A stretch of 64,000 nt of DNA from RGVT01 sp037129475 (lineage in GTDB: Bacteria; Planctomycetota; Planctomycetia; Pirellulales; UBA1268), in the NCBI GenBank assembly GCA_037129475.1, contig JBAXUY010000004.1, forward strand, positions 13,230 to 77,229, read 5' to 3'. Under the pieces are notes generated by a model that did not search any database, was not told the origin of the DNA, and saw only the letters and a program-made list of their open reading frames with translations. A program made the position numbers and the translations under genes. Below, in pieces: positions 40,553 through 49,968 of the stretch. How positions within the stretch are numbered: the stretch's first letter is position 1; each line of letters begins with the position of its first letter.

Positions 40553-41739
40553 TGGTCGCGGAGAGCGCCTTGCTGCAGCGTTCCCGCAGGTCGAGCGATG
40601 CGATGCGGGCGGTGCATGTCACGGGTGCTACGGGTCGCGAAGGCGCGGGAGTGACGGCGGCCGTCGAGGGTATGGTCGCCGGACTCGCCACCTGTCCCAC
40701 GGTCGAACTCTCGCTGGTCGGCATCTGCCCGCCGGGAGAGGCCTGGAATTCACGAGCTGATCTTCGCGCCACGCGTATCCGCGTCACCTCGCGGCCACCA
40801 CGCATATTTTCCTATGCGCCGGGGCTACAACGGCTGTTTTCTGAACTTCGCCCATCCATCCTTCATCAACATGGCATCTGGCAGTACTCCGGGATTGTCG
40901 CCGCGCGGCTTCGCGACAGTCTGGGGGTGCCTTTGATAATCAGTCCTCACGGCATGCTGGCACCGCGGGCCATGGCCCACCACGCCCCTCGAAAGCGGCT
41001 GGCCTGGTGGCTGTACCAGCGGCGGGTCCTCGAGGCGGCAGATGTGTTTCACGTCGCTTCAGAGCGCGAACGCGACGACGTCCGTGCGCTGGGCCTTCGA
41101 CAGCCTGTCGCGGTGGTACCCTTCGGCATCGACGTGCCAGACGCCTGCCCGGTGCGAACGAACACCGGCCCGATGACAGCACTATTCCTGTCGCGCATCC
41201 ACCCGATCAAGGGTGTGCTCGATCTCGTCCACGCCTGGGCTCAGGTGCGACCCGCCGGCTGGCGGCTCATGATCGCCGGCCCCGATGAGTGCGGCCACAC
41301 GGCTGAAGTTATGGGGGCCATCGGCAAACTCGGGCTTGGCGAGTCGGTGGCCCTCCGCGACGCTTGCTGGGGTGCCGACCGCGACCGCCTGATGGATACG
41401 AGCGACCTATTCGTTCTCCCATCGCATTCGGAAAACTTTGGGCTCATCGTAGCCGAAGCCTGTGCCCGAGGGTTGCCGGTGCTCACCACCCAGGGCACAC
41501 CATGGCATTCGATCGTCGACAATGCCTGCGGCTGGTGGGTGCCCGTCGGGATCGAGGGCCTCAGAGCTGGTCTACGGGAAGCGTGCGGGCTGGATCGTAC
41601 CACCCTCGAGGCCATGGGCCACCGCGGCTGGAAGATGGTAGCTAGCTCCTACAGTTGGCCCACGGCGATCAGCCGACTGCTCGGCGTTTACGAATGGCTG
41701 CTCGACGGCGGAAGACAGCCCGATTGTGTATGCCTGTAA
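40549..41739 (+). CDS. Glycosyltransferase family 4
   Basis: A 396-residue GT-B enzyme. VTAAVEGMVAGLATCPTVEL is the N-terminal nucleotide-side region. LIISPHGMLAPRAMAHHAPR near 125 is typical of GT4 enzymes acting early in exopolysaccharide assembly, and SENFGLIVAEACARGLPVLT near 294-313 holds the E-x7-E pair. It ends the first block of overlapping genes; the next gene is 128 bp away. Confidence 0.92.
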   Translation: MMVAESALLQRSRRSSDAMRAVHVTGATGREGAGVTAAVEGMVAGLATCPTVELSLVGICPPGEAWNSRADLRATRIRVTSRPPRIFSYAPGLQRLFSELRPSILHQHGIWQYSGIVAARLRDSLGVPLIISPHGMLAPRAMAHHAPRKRLAWWLYQRRVLEAADVFHVASERERDDVRALGLRQPVAVVPFGIDVPDACPVRTNTGPMTALFLSRIHPIKGVLDLVHAWAQVRPAGWRLMIAGPDECGHTAEVMGAIGKLGLGESVALRDACWGADRDRLMDTSDLFVLPSHSENFGLIVAEACARGLPVLTTQGTPWHSIVDNACGWWVPVGIEGLRAGLREACGLDRTTLEAMGHRGWKMVASSYSWPTAISRLLGVYEWLLDGGRQPDCVCL

Positions 41740-41867
41740 TCCATACAGATCGGAGGTATGCTGCGACCTATTCGTAGAAGGTTCTCCCCACGGCCGTTCC
41801 GCTGACTGCTTCGTATCGCAAGAGCCTGAGCCGCCGAACCATTTTTTGTTGCAGAGAGGACCAAGCA

Positions 41868-42527
41868 ATGACTACTGGCATGCCCCCTTCTCAACTCAAC
41901 ATCAACGTTGGGTCGGGCCGTTACCCGATGAAAGGATTCGTCAATCTCGACAACTCGATTTTTTTACGCACGCTACCGCTTTATCCTCTACTGAAACCCT
42001 TCCTGAGTTCCAATCACAAGAAAATTTTCGAGGAATATCGAGCCGCAGTCGCCGGCAACACGTATCAAGTCCACAACTGTATTAAGAAGCTGCCGTACGC
42101 GGCTGGCTCCGTCAATCACATTCTTTGCTCACATTTTCTCGAGCACGTTTTTCACGACCAGGCGAGAGCGATTCTCAGGGATTTTCGACACGTCCTCAGG
42201 CCGAACACGGGCACGATTCATCTAATCGTTCCAGACATCCGTTCCCGCGCCGAACGATACGTCCATTCGCAAGACCCACTCGCTGCCGATGAATTCATCA
42301 ACTCTACGATTCTGTCATCCCCTCGCCGGCCGAGCCTCCGATACCGCCTGATGGAAATCAATGGCTCCTTTGGACTCGGTCATCGTTGGATGTACGACGA
42401 AAGCACGCTGTCCAAACTCGTTGAGGAGGCTGGATTCTGTATTCTGGACCGCAATGAGACGCCCTCTCGTTCCTGGCGGGACCAGCGGCAGCCAGGCGAA
42501 GTAGAACTCGTCGCGCGAGTAAAGTAA
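41868..42527 (+). CDS. SAM-dependent methyltransferase (class I)
   Basis: A 219-residue protein of the same short type as the one at 38574: LNINVGSGRYPMKGFVNLDN near the N terminus, HILCSHFLEHVFHDQARAIL near 84, FRHVLRPNTGTIHLIVPDI. The final part GLGHRWMYDESTLSKLVEEA is also typical. GC is clearly lower than the glycosyltransferase genes. Confidence 0.87.
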   Translation: MTTGMPPSQLNINVGSGRYPMKGFVNLDNSIFLRTLPLYPLLKPFLSSNHKKIFEEYRAAVAGNTYQVHNCIKKLPYAAGSVNHILCSHFLEHVFHDQARAILRDFRHVLRPNTGTIHLIVPDIRSRAERYVHSQDPLAADEFINSTILSSPRRPSLRYRLMEINGSFGLGHRWMYDESTLSKLVEEAGFCILDRNETPSRSWRDQRQPGEVELVARVK

Positions 42528-43152
42528 GTAGGAACCGACTTCTTCGTGGGTATCAAGTCCTTCTACCAACGTTTCCCCATCACTCGGGATCTGTATCGCC
42601 TCTTCAATGTGCTCAATGAGAACTCACCGATATACAGCGATCTTTGGCATTTGCACTGAAAACCGAGGTGCATGCCGCCATCACCAGACACGATCCGCGT
42701 ACGAAAGAGCTGCAAAGCTTGACGCCTTACGAATACTCGGATTTATTCCCAAAACGGGGAGGACGGGATTCTGGCAGAGATCGTGAGTCGCATCGGAGTT
42801 TCCAATCGTATGTTTTTGGAAATCGGCGCCGGGGACGGCGAGCCTCGAGGCTTTAGAAGTGCTCCGGCAAGAGATCGGCTTTAATCGGGCGAGCTGCGAT
42901 CTGTCGCGTTCAAATGCTTTTCTCGTGCGCGACAATTTGGTTGTCCCGCAGTTCGCGGCGTCATTACTGCGGAACATCGTTGTGGGCCATATCGGCCGTG
43001 GCTATCAACCGGCCGCTTCCTCAAAGCTCAGTTCCTTGAAGACTGCACGGTCTCGCCGCGTTCATGATTAATCTGTCAGTATCCGAAGGGCATATTGTTC
43101 AAATGTCGCGACTTCGAGCAATCTTTTTATCAGCGAACCCTCTGGTGATCTC
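42528..43152. other. 625-bp region with a gene relic and no intact gene
   Basis: AT-richer stretch between the methyltransferase and the carbamoyltransferase. Apart from the methyltransferase-like relic at 42744-43070 nothing coding is supported. The last 80 bp before GTG 43153 may hold the ribosome site and promoter of the carbamoyltransferase. Confidence 0.5.
42744..43070 (+). pseudogene. Relic of an FkbM/SQNGEDG-type methyltransferase gene
   Basis: One frame (42744-42880) reads YSQNGEDGILAEIVSRIGVS followed by NRMFLEIGAGDGEP, the characteristic N-terminal block of a large group of FkbM-like proteins (SQNGEDG, then FxExGxGDG), and then stops. A second frame (from 42859) continues with FNRASCDLSRSNAFLVRDNL, resembling the C-terminal half of such proteins. 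The intervening core is missing, so the gene is broken by frameshift and deletion. Confidence 0.6.
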
Positions 43153-44931
43153 GTGACTGTTATTCTCGGCATCAATTTTCTTCATGCTGACTCCTCGGCC
43201 TGTCTATTCGTAGACGGGCAGCTCACGATGGCCGTGGCGGAGGAGAGGCTCGGTCGCCGGGTGAAGCATGACCCGGCTTTTCCGGCGGCTGCGATTCGCG
43301 CTGTCCTCGACGACGCAGGGCTTGCTCTCAAGGATATCGATAACGTCGCCGTGCCCAGGCGGCCGCGGGCAAACCTGGGGCCCAAGGTGCGGTACGTTGC
43401 GGCCCACCCGCTGTCTGGGTTTCGCGCATACCTCGGCCATCGCCGACGCCGGCGGATGCAAGACGAAGCGCTGAAGACTCAAGTCGCCCGCGCCTGCGGC
43501 TCCGATCCTGGCACGGCGCGATTTGAGACGACGCTCGTCGAGCATCATCTTGCGCATGTCGCCAGCGCCTACTACTGTTCCCCATTCGAAGGACTTACAG
43601 CCGGCTTTTCCTTCGATGGCTCGGGAGACTTCGCAAGCATGATGGCGACGCGCTGCGAGGGGCAGCGTATTGAGGTTCTCGACAGGGTGCTGCTGCCACA
43701 CAGCCTTGGGTTTTTCTACACAGCCATTTGCCAGGCAATCGGGTTCGATCGCTTCGGTGAGGAATATAAGGTGATGGGACTGGCGGCCTACGGTGAAGAC
43801 GAGTTTGGCGACCTCATGAAGCGGCTCGTGCAGCTACCCGGAAACGGTTGGTTTCGCCTGGCTCGTGGGCTCTTCGTCATGCCTGGCACAAGCGGCGCAA
43901 TGGAGTGCGACGACGCAGGCAAGGTCGAAATCCCACCGCTGTACTCGGAATCCCTGTTAAAGGCGATTGGCGGCAAGCGACATCGCGATGATCCCGTCAG
44001 CCACCGGGAAAAGGCCCTGGCCCGATCGTGCCAGGTGCGGTTTGAGGAAGCTTTCATGCACTGTGCGAAGCGCCTTCACCAGCTTGTGCCCACGGACAAA
44101 ATCGCGTATGCCGGCGGCTGCGCCCTCAATGGCGTTGCCAACGCCCGACTCCTCCGCGACACGCCCTTCCGTCAGCCCTACCTCCAGGCTGCCTCAAGCG
44201 ACGAAGGCTGCGCGATCGGTGCAGCGCTCTGGACATGGCACAACGTCCTTGGACGCAAGGAACGCTTCCATATGAAGCATGCCTATTGGGGCCCGCGTCA
44301 CCCGGAGACCGCCATGAGAAAATCGGCGGAAGCCGCCGGCACACCTTGGCGAACGCTGGAGGCCGATCGGGTCGTGCCGGTCGTGGCACAGCTGATTCGG
44401 CAGGGACTCGTGGTGGGGTGGTACCAGGGCCGAAGCGAATGGGGTCCCAGGGCGCTCGGCAACCGATCAATCCTCGCCGATCCGACGCGGCCAGAAATGA
44501 AGGATCTTATCAACGCGAAGATCAAGCGCCGCGAGATGTTTCGACCGTTTGCACCCACCGTTCTTCGCCCCTCCGTGTCCAAGTATTTCGAACAAGACGT
44601 CTTCAGCCCGTTCATGATGCACGTCGTCAAAATTCGTCCGGAGTGGCGGGAGAAAATGCCTGCCATCACGCATGTGGACGGTACCGGCCGACTGCAGAGC
44701 ATCGAGCGAGAAACGAATCCGCTCTATTACGATCTGATCCAGGAATTCGGCCGGCTTTCGGGCGTCGATATCCTGCTCAACACAAGTTTCAACGAAAATG
44801 AGCCGATCGTCGACACCCCCGATCAGGCTCTCGCCTGCTTCCTGCGAACGGGGCTCGATGCCCTCTGCCTTGGCCACGAACTACTCGTAAAACCAGAGTT
44901 CGTCGACGTGCTCGCCCGAGTCGTTGCCTAA
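43153..44931 (+). CDS. Carbamoyltransferase (NodU/CmcH family)
   Basis: A 592-residue enzyme transferring a carbamoyl group to a sugar hydroxyl. The N-terminal Kae1-like half has ILGINFLHADSSACLFVDGQ at the start and VEHHLAHVASAYYCSPF near 133 with the metal-binding histidines. The C-terminal YrdC-like half contains GPRALGNRSILADPTRPEMK near 430 and DILLNTSFNENEPIVDTP near 538. GTG start. It is followed by a 129-bp gap and an oxidoreductase pair that may act on the same sugar. Confidence 0.93.
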   Translation: MTVILGINFLHADSSACLFVDGQLTMAVAEERLGRRVKHDPAFPAAAIRAVLDDAGLALKDIDNVAVPRRPRANLGPKVRYVAAHPLSGFRAYLGHRRRRRMQDEALKTQVARACGSDPGTARFETTLVEHHLAHVASAYYCSPFEGLTAGFSFDGSGDFASMMATRCEGQRIEVLDRVLLPHSLGFFYTAICQAIGFDRFGEEYKVMGLAAYGEDEFGDLMKRLVQLPGNGWFRLARGLFVMPGTSGAMECDDAGKVEIPPLYSESLLKAIGGKRHRDDPVSHREKALARSCQVRFEEAFMHCAKRLHQLVPTDKIAYAGGCALNGVANARLLRDTPFRQPYLQAASSDEGCAIGAALWTWHNVLGRKERFHMKHAYWGPRHPETAMRKSAEAAGTPWRTLEADRVVPVVAQLIRQGLVVGWYQGRSEWGPRALGNRSILADPTRPEMKDLINAKIKRREMFRPFAPTVLRPSVSKYFEQDVFSPFMMHVVKIRPEWREKMPAITHVDGTGRLQSIERETNPLYYDLIQEFGRLSGVDILLNTSFNENEPIVDTPDQALACFLRTGLDALCLGHELLVKPEFVDVLARVVA

Positions 44932-45060
44932 TGTGGCTTGTTCCATAGTCCGCTCCCCCCGCGTCGTGATCTGGACTCACCTCACTGTCAAGATCGTATT
45001 GCTGGGAATCGGGCTGGTGGAGCAGTTGCGATCTTGGATTCAAGCCGATGGTGTGGCTCC

Positions 45061-46623
45061 ATGATCGTTCGTAATCTCAAGGCACTGGATGCATACCAGT
45101 GCTCAGGCAAGCAGGCTGTGATCATCGGGGCAGGCACCATCGGCCTCTACTTGGCCAAACTGCTGCTGGAAAAGGGCTTCCACGTCACCGTCGTCGAATC
45201 AGGCGATACGACGCTTGGATCGTTCTCGGCCGATGGCTTCCGGAATGTTGGTAAAACCCACCATGGGGCCCGCATTGGCCGGAGCCGGTCGGTCGGCGGC
45301 ACATCGAACCTGTGGGGCGGTCAACTTGTTGAGTTTTCGCCTGCAGACTTCGGTGGCCGACCATGGCTGGAGAGCTCCACGTGGCCGATAGGTACCGATG
45401 AGTTGACGCCCTATTTTCGGCGAGCCTTCCAGAGGCTCGGCATCGAACCGGCGGTTCAACACGATGCTCCGATCTGGCAGGAACGGTTGGGCGAAACGCC
45501 AGGATTTACCAACGACATCGAGATATTCCTCACGCGGTGGATGAAAACGCCCAGCATGGCGGTCATGTATGCGGACGACATCCACGCGAATCCCACACTT
45601 GCCGTCCTCGTCGGCCATACGGCCATCGGCTTCCGAGCCCAAGACACACGAATCACGGGCGTCCTCCTCAGGACTCCCGATGGCGACACCTCGCACCTTG
45701 AAGGCGACGTCGTCATTATCGCCGCCGGCACGATCGAGGCGGTACGGTTGCTCCTGGCGGCGGAGATCGATCGCTCATGGGCCTGTCCATGGCGAACAAA
45801 TAAGATGCTCGGCCTGCGGTTCCAGGATCACCTTGGTGGTCGTATCGGCACCCTTACTCCGATCGACAAGCGGCGGATTTTTCGCATCTTCTCGACCCTC
45901 TACTCGAATGGTCACAAATTCCAGCCCAAGCTCAGGGTGACGGAATCGGCCTGCCTGGCAAATCGTCTTCTCGGGGCGCAGGGCATCATGTGCTTCGAGA
46001 GTTCTGCAACGGAGCACCTGGTCTTTCTCAAACAGTTTCTGAAGGCGGCGATCCAAAGCAGGCGACTCTCTGGCATGGGCGACTTCTTTCGGCATGCTAT
46101 CGCATGCGCACGGCATCTTCCACCGCTCATGTGGACCTACATGAAGGAGCACCGAATGTTCGTGCCCTTCGATTCGCAGGTGGTGCTCAACGTGCAGGCC
46201 GAACAGGTGCCAAACGACCGTAGCCGAATCACGGTCGATCCGTCGCGACGGGATTCAATGGGGCTACCCCAAGCCGTGATCGACTGGCAGGTTACCGGTG
46301 AAGAACTGCCGACGATCCTCGATCTGGCCCAGCGGTGCGGCCGCGCCTTGGAGGCCGCTGGCCTGGCCACACTGGCGATCGAGCCGGATTTGCTGGCTCT
46401 GAAGCCATCGTTTCTCGACACGCTGCACGACACCTACCACGCGGCTGGCGGGGCCATCATGGGCGTGGATGACCGCCACGGCGTGGTAGATCGCGATCTG
46501 CGGGTCTTCGGCACGACAAACCTCTATGTCGCGAGCGCGGCGACGTTTCCCACCTCGAGCAGTGCGAACGTGACCTTCACGGCGCTCGCATTCGCAACCC
46601 GGCTTGCGGACCACCTCCAGTGA
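45061..46623 (+). CDS. FAD-dependent GMC-type oxidoreductase
   Basis: A 520-residue flavoprotein. The FAD motif VIIGAGTIGLYLAKLLLEKG opens near residue 21, with RSRSVGGTSNLWGGQL near 78. The C-terminal GMC block HAAGGAIMGVDDRHGVVDRD and NLYVASAATFPTSSSANVTF is complete. The family oxidises alcohols, often sugar hydroxyls. ATG 45061 is selected; an in-frame GTG/ATG further upstream would add a segment with no family match. Its stop overlaps the GTG of the aldo/keto reductase. Confidence 0.9.
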   Translation: MIVRNLKALDAYQCSGKQAVIIGAGTIGLYLAKLLLEKGFHVTVVESGDTTLGSFSADGFRNVGKTHHGARIGRSRSVGGTSNLWGGQLVEFSPADFGGRPWLESSTWPIGTDELTPYFRRAFQRLGIEPAVQHDAPIWQERLGETPGFTNDIEIFLTRWMKTPSMAVMYADDIHANPTLAVLVGHTAIGFRAQDTRITGVLLRTPDGDTSHLEGDVVIIAAGTIEAVRLLLAAEIDRSWACPWRTNKMLGLRFQDHLGGRIGTLTPIDKRRIFRIFSTLYSNGHKFQPKLRVTESACLANRLLGAQGIMCFESSATEHLVFLKQFLKAAIQSRRLSGMGDFFRHAIACARHLPPLMWTYMKEHRMFVPFDSQVVLNVQAEQVPNDRSRITVDPSRRDSMGLPQAVIDWQVTGEELPTILDLAQRCGRALEAAGLATLAIEPDLLALKPSFLDTLHDTYHAAGGAIMGVDDRHGVVDRDLRVFGTTNLYVASAATFPTSSSANVTFTALAFATRLADHLQ

Positions 46624-47468
46624 CAAGCGTACCACGCTTCACCTTCGAGCCACTCGGCATCACGACGTCACGCGTCGGGCTTGGCTGCGCTTCCCTCGTG
46701 GGTCGGGACTCGTTTCGCGCGGCTGCCCGGCTCGTGGAGACCGCGCTCGACCTCGGCATCCGCTACTTCGACACTGCCCCGTTGTATGGCATGGGAACGG
46801 CGGAGCAGGTACTCGGCGCGGTTGTCGGAAGCGACCCGGATGTGGTCATCGCCACGAAGGTCGGCATCGCTCGCCCACCCTACTCCACGCTCAAGGCCGC
46901 GGTGAGACGGTATGCGAAGCCCCTGCTCGACCGGTCACGGCCGATAAAGGCGGTTGTTCGCTCACTTTACACACGATCTACGCGGAAAACTGACGCCGAT
47001 CCATCCAAGTCCATGCTCCGCAACCTGTCGGAGGCCGCCGTCCACCGTGAACTCGACGAGAGCCTGCGGCTTCTCAAGCGGAGCCGAGTCGACGTTTACC
47101 TGGCACACGAGCCCTCGGTCCATGACCTCGAAGTGGCGAGGGCCGAGATTTTTCAGAGTCTCGTGGCCGCAGGACGAATCGGGTGCTTCGGCGCTGCCAT
47201 AACGGCGCAAAGTGGCCCGTGGCTTCCCTTTGGCAGCGTCTGGCAGTCGGGCTGGGCGGGCCGGCCCGGTAAGGACTATCCGCAAGGGATCGGCTACATA
47301 TTCCACGGCATGGTCCGCACGGCGGCCAAGGACCGACTCGGACGGGCCATCGTGGCGCCATCGACACTGCTGCGAACCGCGATGGCGGAGGCGCCGCGGG
47401 CGCTGTTTCTGGTCGGGGCCTCGACTCCCGAGAAGCTGCGACGCATCCTGGCAGAAGTCGTCGCATGA
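46620..47468 (+). CDS. Aldo/keto reductase
   Basis: A 282-residue TIM-barrel reductase. The catalytic tetrad is recognisable as Asp51, Tyr56, Lys80 and His163 (YFDTAPLYG, ATKVG, YLAHEPS). GTG 46620 overlaps the oxidoreductase stop (GTGA). Coupling to a GMC-type enzyme suggests a two-step oxidation/reduction of a sugar, for example an epimerisation through a keto intermediate. ATGA overlap with the next glycosyltransferase. Confidence 0.9.
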   Translation: MTSVPRFTFEPLGITTSRVGLGCASLVGRDSFRAAARLVETALDLGIRYFDTAPLYGMGTAEQVLGAVVGSDPDVVIATKVGIARPPYSTLKAAVRRYAKPLLDRSRPIKAVVRSLYTRSTRKTDADPSKSMLRNLSEAAVHRELDESLRLLKRSRVDVYLAHEPSVHDLEVARAEIFQSLVAAGRIGCFGAAITAQSGPWLPFGSVWQSGWAGRPGKDYPQGIGYIFHGMVRTAAKDRLGRAIVAPSTLLRTAMAEAPRALFLVGASTPEKLRRILAEVVA

Positions 47469-48724
47469 GCCGCACCCTCCTCGTGATCTGCCAGGTCTAC
47501 GATCCGGACCCTGCGGCTGTCGGCCAGCAGGTCACCGACGTGGCGCGGGAAATGGCGAGCCGCGGCTGGCGGGTGGTCGTTTACACCTCCGCTCGGGGCT
47601 ACGAGGATCCCTCCATCCGCTACCCCAGGCACGAGGAGCGGGACGGCGTGATCATCCGCCGCCTTCCGCTCTCGAGTTTCGGTAAACAATCTCTCGGCGT
47701 TCGATTACTGGCGCACACACTTTTCATGGCCCAGGCGGTGTTTTTCGGCCTCTGCACACGTGGGCTGGCAGCCGTGCTCGTAAGCACGAGTCCGCCGTTT
47801 GCAGGATTCGGAGGAGCCCTCGTCTCGGCGGTCCGCCGTGTGCCGTTCACTTGGTGGGTGATGGATGTGAATCCCGACCAGATCACAGTCACAGGCCGGC
47901 TCTGCGATCGGTCGATCTTCGTGCGGCTGTTCCAGTGGATGAACCGCTTTACGCTGGCCCGGGCGGCGGCTGTCATCACACTCGACCGATTCATGGCGGA
48001 GCGGGTCCACGGGCAGGCGGAAGACCCGATTACGGTGGAGGTCGTCCCGCCCTGGGCAAAGACCAACGTAGGCCGGGTACCTCCGGAGGATGCCATTGGT
48101 TTCCGGCGGGCCCATGGCCTGGAGAATGCCTTCGTGGTGATGTACTCCGGCAACCACGCGATCCAGCATCCGCTGACGACTTTGCTCGACGCGGCGAGGC
48201 GACTGGAGCATGATCCACGGTTTATGTTCGTTTTTATAGGAGGGGGCGCGGGCAAGGCCGAGGTGGAAGGGAGGATTGCGGCAGGCGCCCGGAATCTGCG
48301 TTCGTTGCCATTCCAGCCACTCGACACGCTACGATCGAGCCTCGGTGCGGCGGACGTGCACGCTGTGAGCATGGGGGACGAAGTGGTGGGTATCGTCCAT
48401 CCCTGCAAGATCTACGGCGCGATGGCAGTAGGCAGACCGATTCTGTTCTTGGGGCCTGAACGATCCCACGGGGGCGAGATCGTTCGGGGGCACGCCGTCG
48501 GCTGGAACATACCCCACGGCGACGTGGATGGTGCCGTGCATGCTCTACTGACGGCTGCGGCTATGCCTGCCGAAGAAATCACGATGATGGGCGGGCGGGC
48601 CGTTCAGGTGATCGACTCCGACTTCCAGCCCCGTCGCCTCCGTGGCCGTGTCGGCGACATCGTCGAGGGGGCTCTTGCTGCCATTCCTGCGAACGCCAGT
48701 CCCACAAGCCAGAGATCGCACTGA
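47465..48724 (+). CDS. Glycosyltransferase family 4 (WcaI-like)
   Basis: A 419-residue GT-B enzyme with an N-terminal domain like WcaI/WbuB (VICQVYDPDPAAVGQQVTDV, then TWWVMDVNPDQITVTGRLCD) and a C-terminal domain with VVMYSGNHAIQHPLTTLLDA near 221 and CKIYGAMAVGRPILFLGPER near 314-333. Members of this branch often transfer fucose-type or amino-deoxy sugars, but the donor is not certain. Confidence 0.9.
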   Translation: MSRTLLVICQVYDPDPAAVGQQVTDVAREMASRGWRVVVYTSARGYEDPSIRYPRHEERDGVIIRRLPLSSFGKQSLGVRLLAHTLFMAQAVFFGLCTRGLAAVLVSTSPPFAGFGGALVSAVRRVPFTWWVMDVNPDQITVTGRLCDRSIFVRLFQWMNRFTLARAAAVITLDRFMAERVHGQAEDPITVEVVPPWAKTNVGRVPPEDAIGFRRAHGLENAFVVMYSGNHAIQHPLTTLLDAARRLEHDPRFMFVFIGGGAGKAEVEGRIAAGARNLRSLPFQPLDTLRSSLGAADVHAVSMGDEVVGIVHPCKIYGAMAVGRPILFLGPERSHGGEIVRGHAVGWNIPHGDVDGAVHALLTAAAMPAEEITMMGGRAVQVIDSDFQPRRLRGRVGDIVEGALAAIPANASPTSQRSH

Positions 48725-48735
48725 CCAGGGCACTC

Positions 48736-49926
48736 ATGCACGGCAATGACCGGCAGGCCCCCATCATGACGGCAGTCGATCCGATGGCACCCACCGTCAT
48801 TGGCCAACAGGCCGACTTAGCGATCCGGCTCCCGCTTCCATTATTGACTTCCCTGCGTTTCTTCGAAGCGGTCGACGTGATCGTATACCATCGGGCACCT
48901 TCACAAGCTCCGGGATTTCTAGCCAATCTTGCAGCCAGCGGCTACGACGCCGTCTCGTTCTTCTTCATTCTTTCCGGCTTCATCCTCGCGTACGTGTACC
49001 ACGCACCGACGACGCCCTCGAAGATGAAGTCGAGCACACGCACGTTCTGGACGGCGAGACTCGCCCGAATCATGCCCACGTATCTCCTGGGCCTTTTGCC
49101 CGGTGCACCCCTATTCGCGTACTCAAGCCTTGTGTCGAGGGTTATCCCGCTGGATCACGGCATAGCAGGGCTCGTTCTCGTACCCACGCTGCTCCAAGCC
49201 TGGTGGCCGCCAACCGCCCTCGTTTGGAACGGACCAGCGTGGTCACTGTCCGTGGAGGCATTTTTCTATGCTCTGTTCCCCTGGTTGATGCGGCTCATCA
49301 GCGGATGGTCGAACCTCCGCGGAATCGTGTTTGCCATGGCACTGATCATCGCAGCCTCGGTCATCCGCGCCTTCATTCCTTCCGCTGATGCTACGTCCAT
49401 GTTTCGAACGAATTTTGTCTTGTACTGGCCACTTTTCCACCTGCCGTCGTTCATTCTGGGCATGACGCTTGGCCGATGGTTTCTTGAACAGGACTGTCGC
49501 CGCAACGGGATATTCAGCTGGTTATTCCCTGCTGGGGCAATTACCACCGTCCTTTTGTTTGGCTGTCGTTCATGGCTCCCGACGTGGGGGACATCGCCTC
49601 CGATTCAAACTCTTGCATTCTCCATTTTGATAATTGGAGCTGCGGCAGCAAGGCCCACGGGCTTCCTGGCGCGGCCCACGTTCGTAGCTCTGGGCGAGTC
49701 GAGTTATGCGATGTATATCCTCCACGAGCCAGTTGCATTCTGGTGGAATCGTTTCATCGGTGGCATTGGCGAAGAGAGAACATGGACAGCGTTCACAGGC
49801 TTCTTGGTCACGGTAATCACTGGCGCCGTGGCGGTGTATTTTTGGTTCGAGAAACCATGTCAACGCCGGTTGCTGCGACAAACGCCTCGCTCCGTCACGC
49901 CTAGTGCTCCGGTGCTGCACAAGTGA
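48736..49926 (+). CDS. Acyltransferase family 3 membrane protein (OafA/YrhL-like)
   Basis: A 396-residue protein with about ten membrane segments. The AT3 hallmarks are present: LTSLRFFEAVDVIVYHRAP near residue 36 (the RFxA...H catalytic region), SGYDAVSFFFILSGFILAYV near 70-90, and ESSYAMYILHEPVAFWWNRF near 320. It probably O-acetylates a sugar of the glycan from the periplasmic side. The start within the first 12 codons is uncertain. Confidence 0.88.
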   Translation: MHGNDRQAPIMTAVDPMAPTVIGQQADLAIRLPLPLLTSLRFFEAVDVIVYHRAPSQAPGFLANLAASGYDAVSFFFILSGFILAYVYHAPTTPSKMKSSTRTFWTARLARIMPTYLLGLLPGAPLFAYSSLVSRVIPLDHGIAGLVLVPTLLQAWWPPTALVWNGPAWSLSVEAFFYALFPWLMRLISGWSNLRGIVFAMALIIAASVIRAFIPSADATSMFRTNFVLYWPLFHLPSFILGMTLGRWFLEQDCRRNGIFSWLFPAGAITTVLLFGCRSWLPTWGTSPPIQTLAFSILIIGAAAARPTGFLARPTFVALGESSYAMYILHEPVAFWWNRFIGGIGEERTWTAFTGFLVTVITGAVAVYFWFEKPCQRRLLRQTPRSVTPSAPVLHK

Positions 49927-49968
49927 ACCCGATCGCCTCGTGATTCGCGGCGCTAATCGTTTGTGGTG

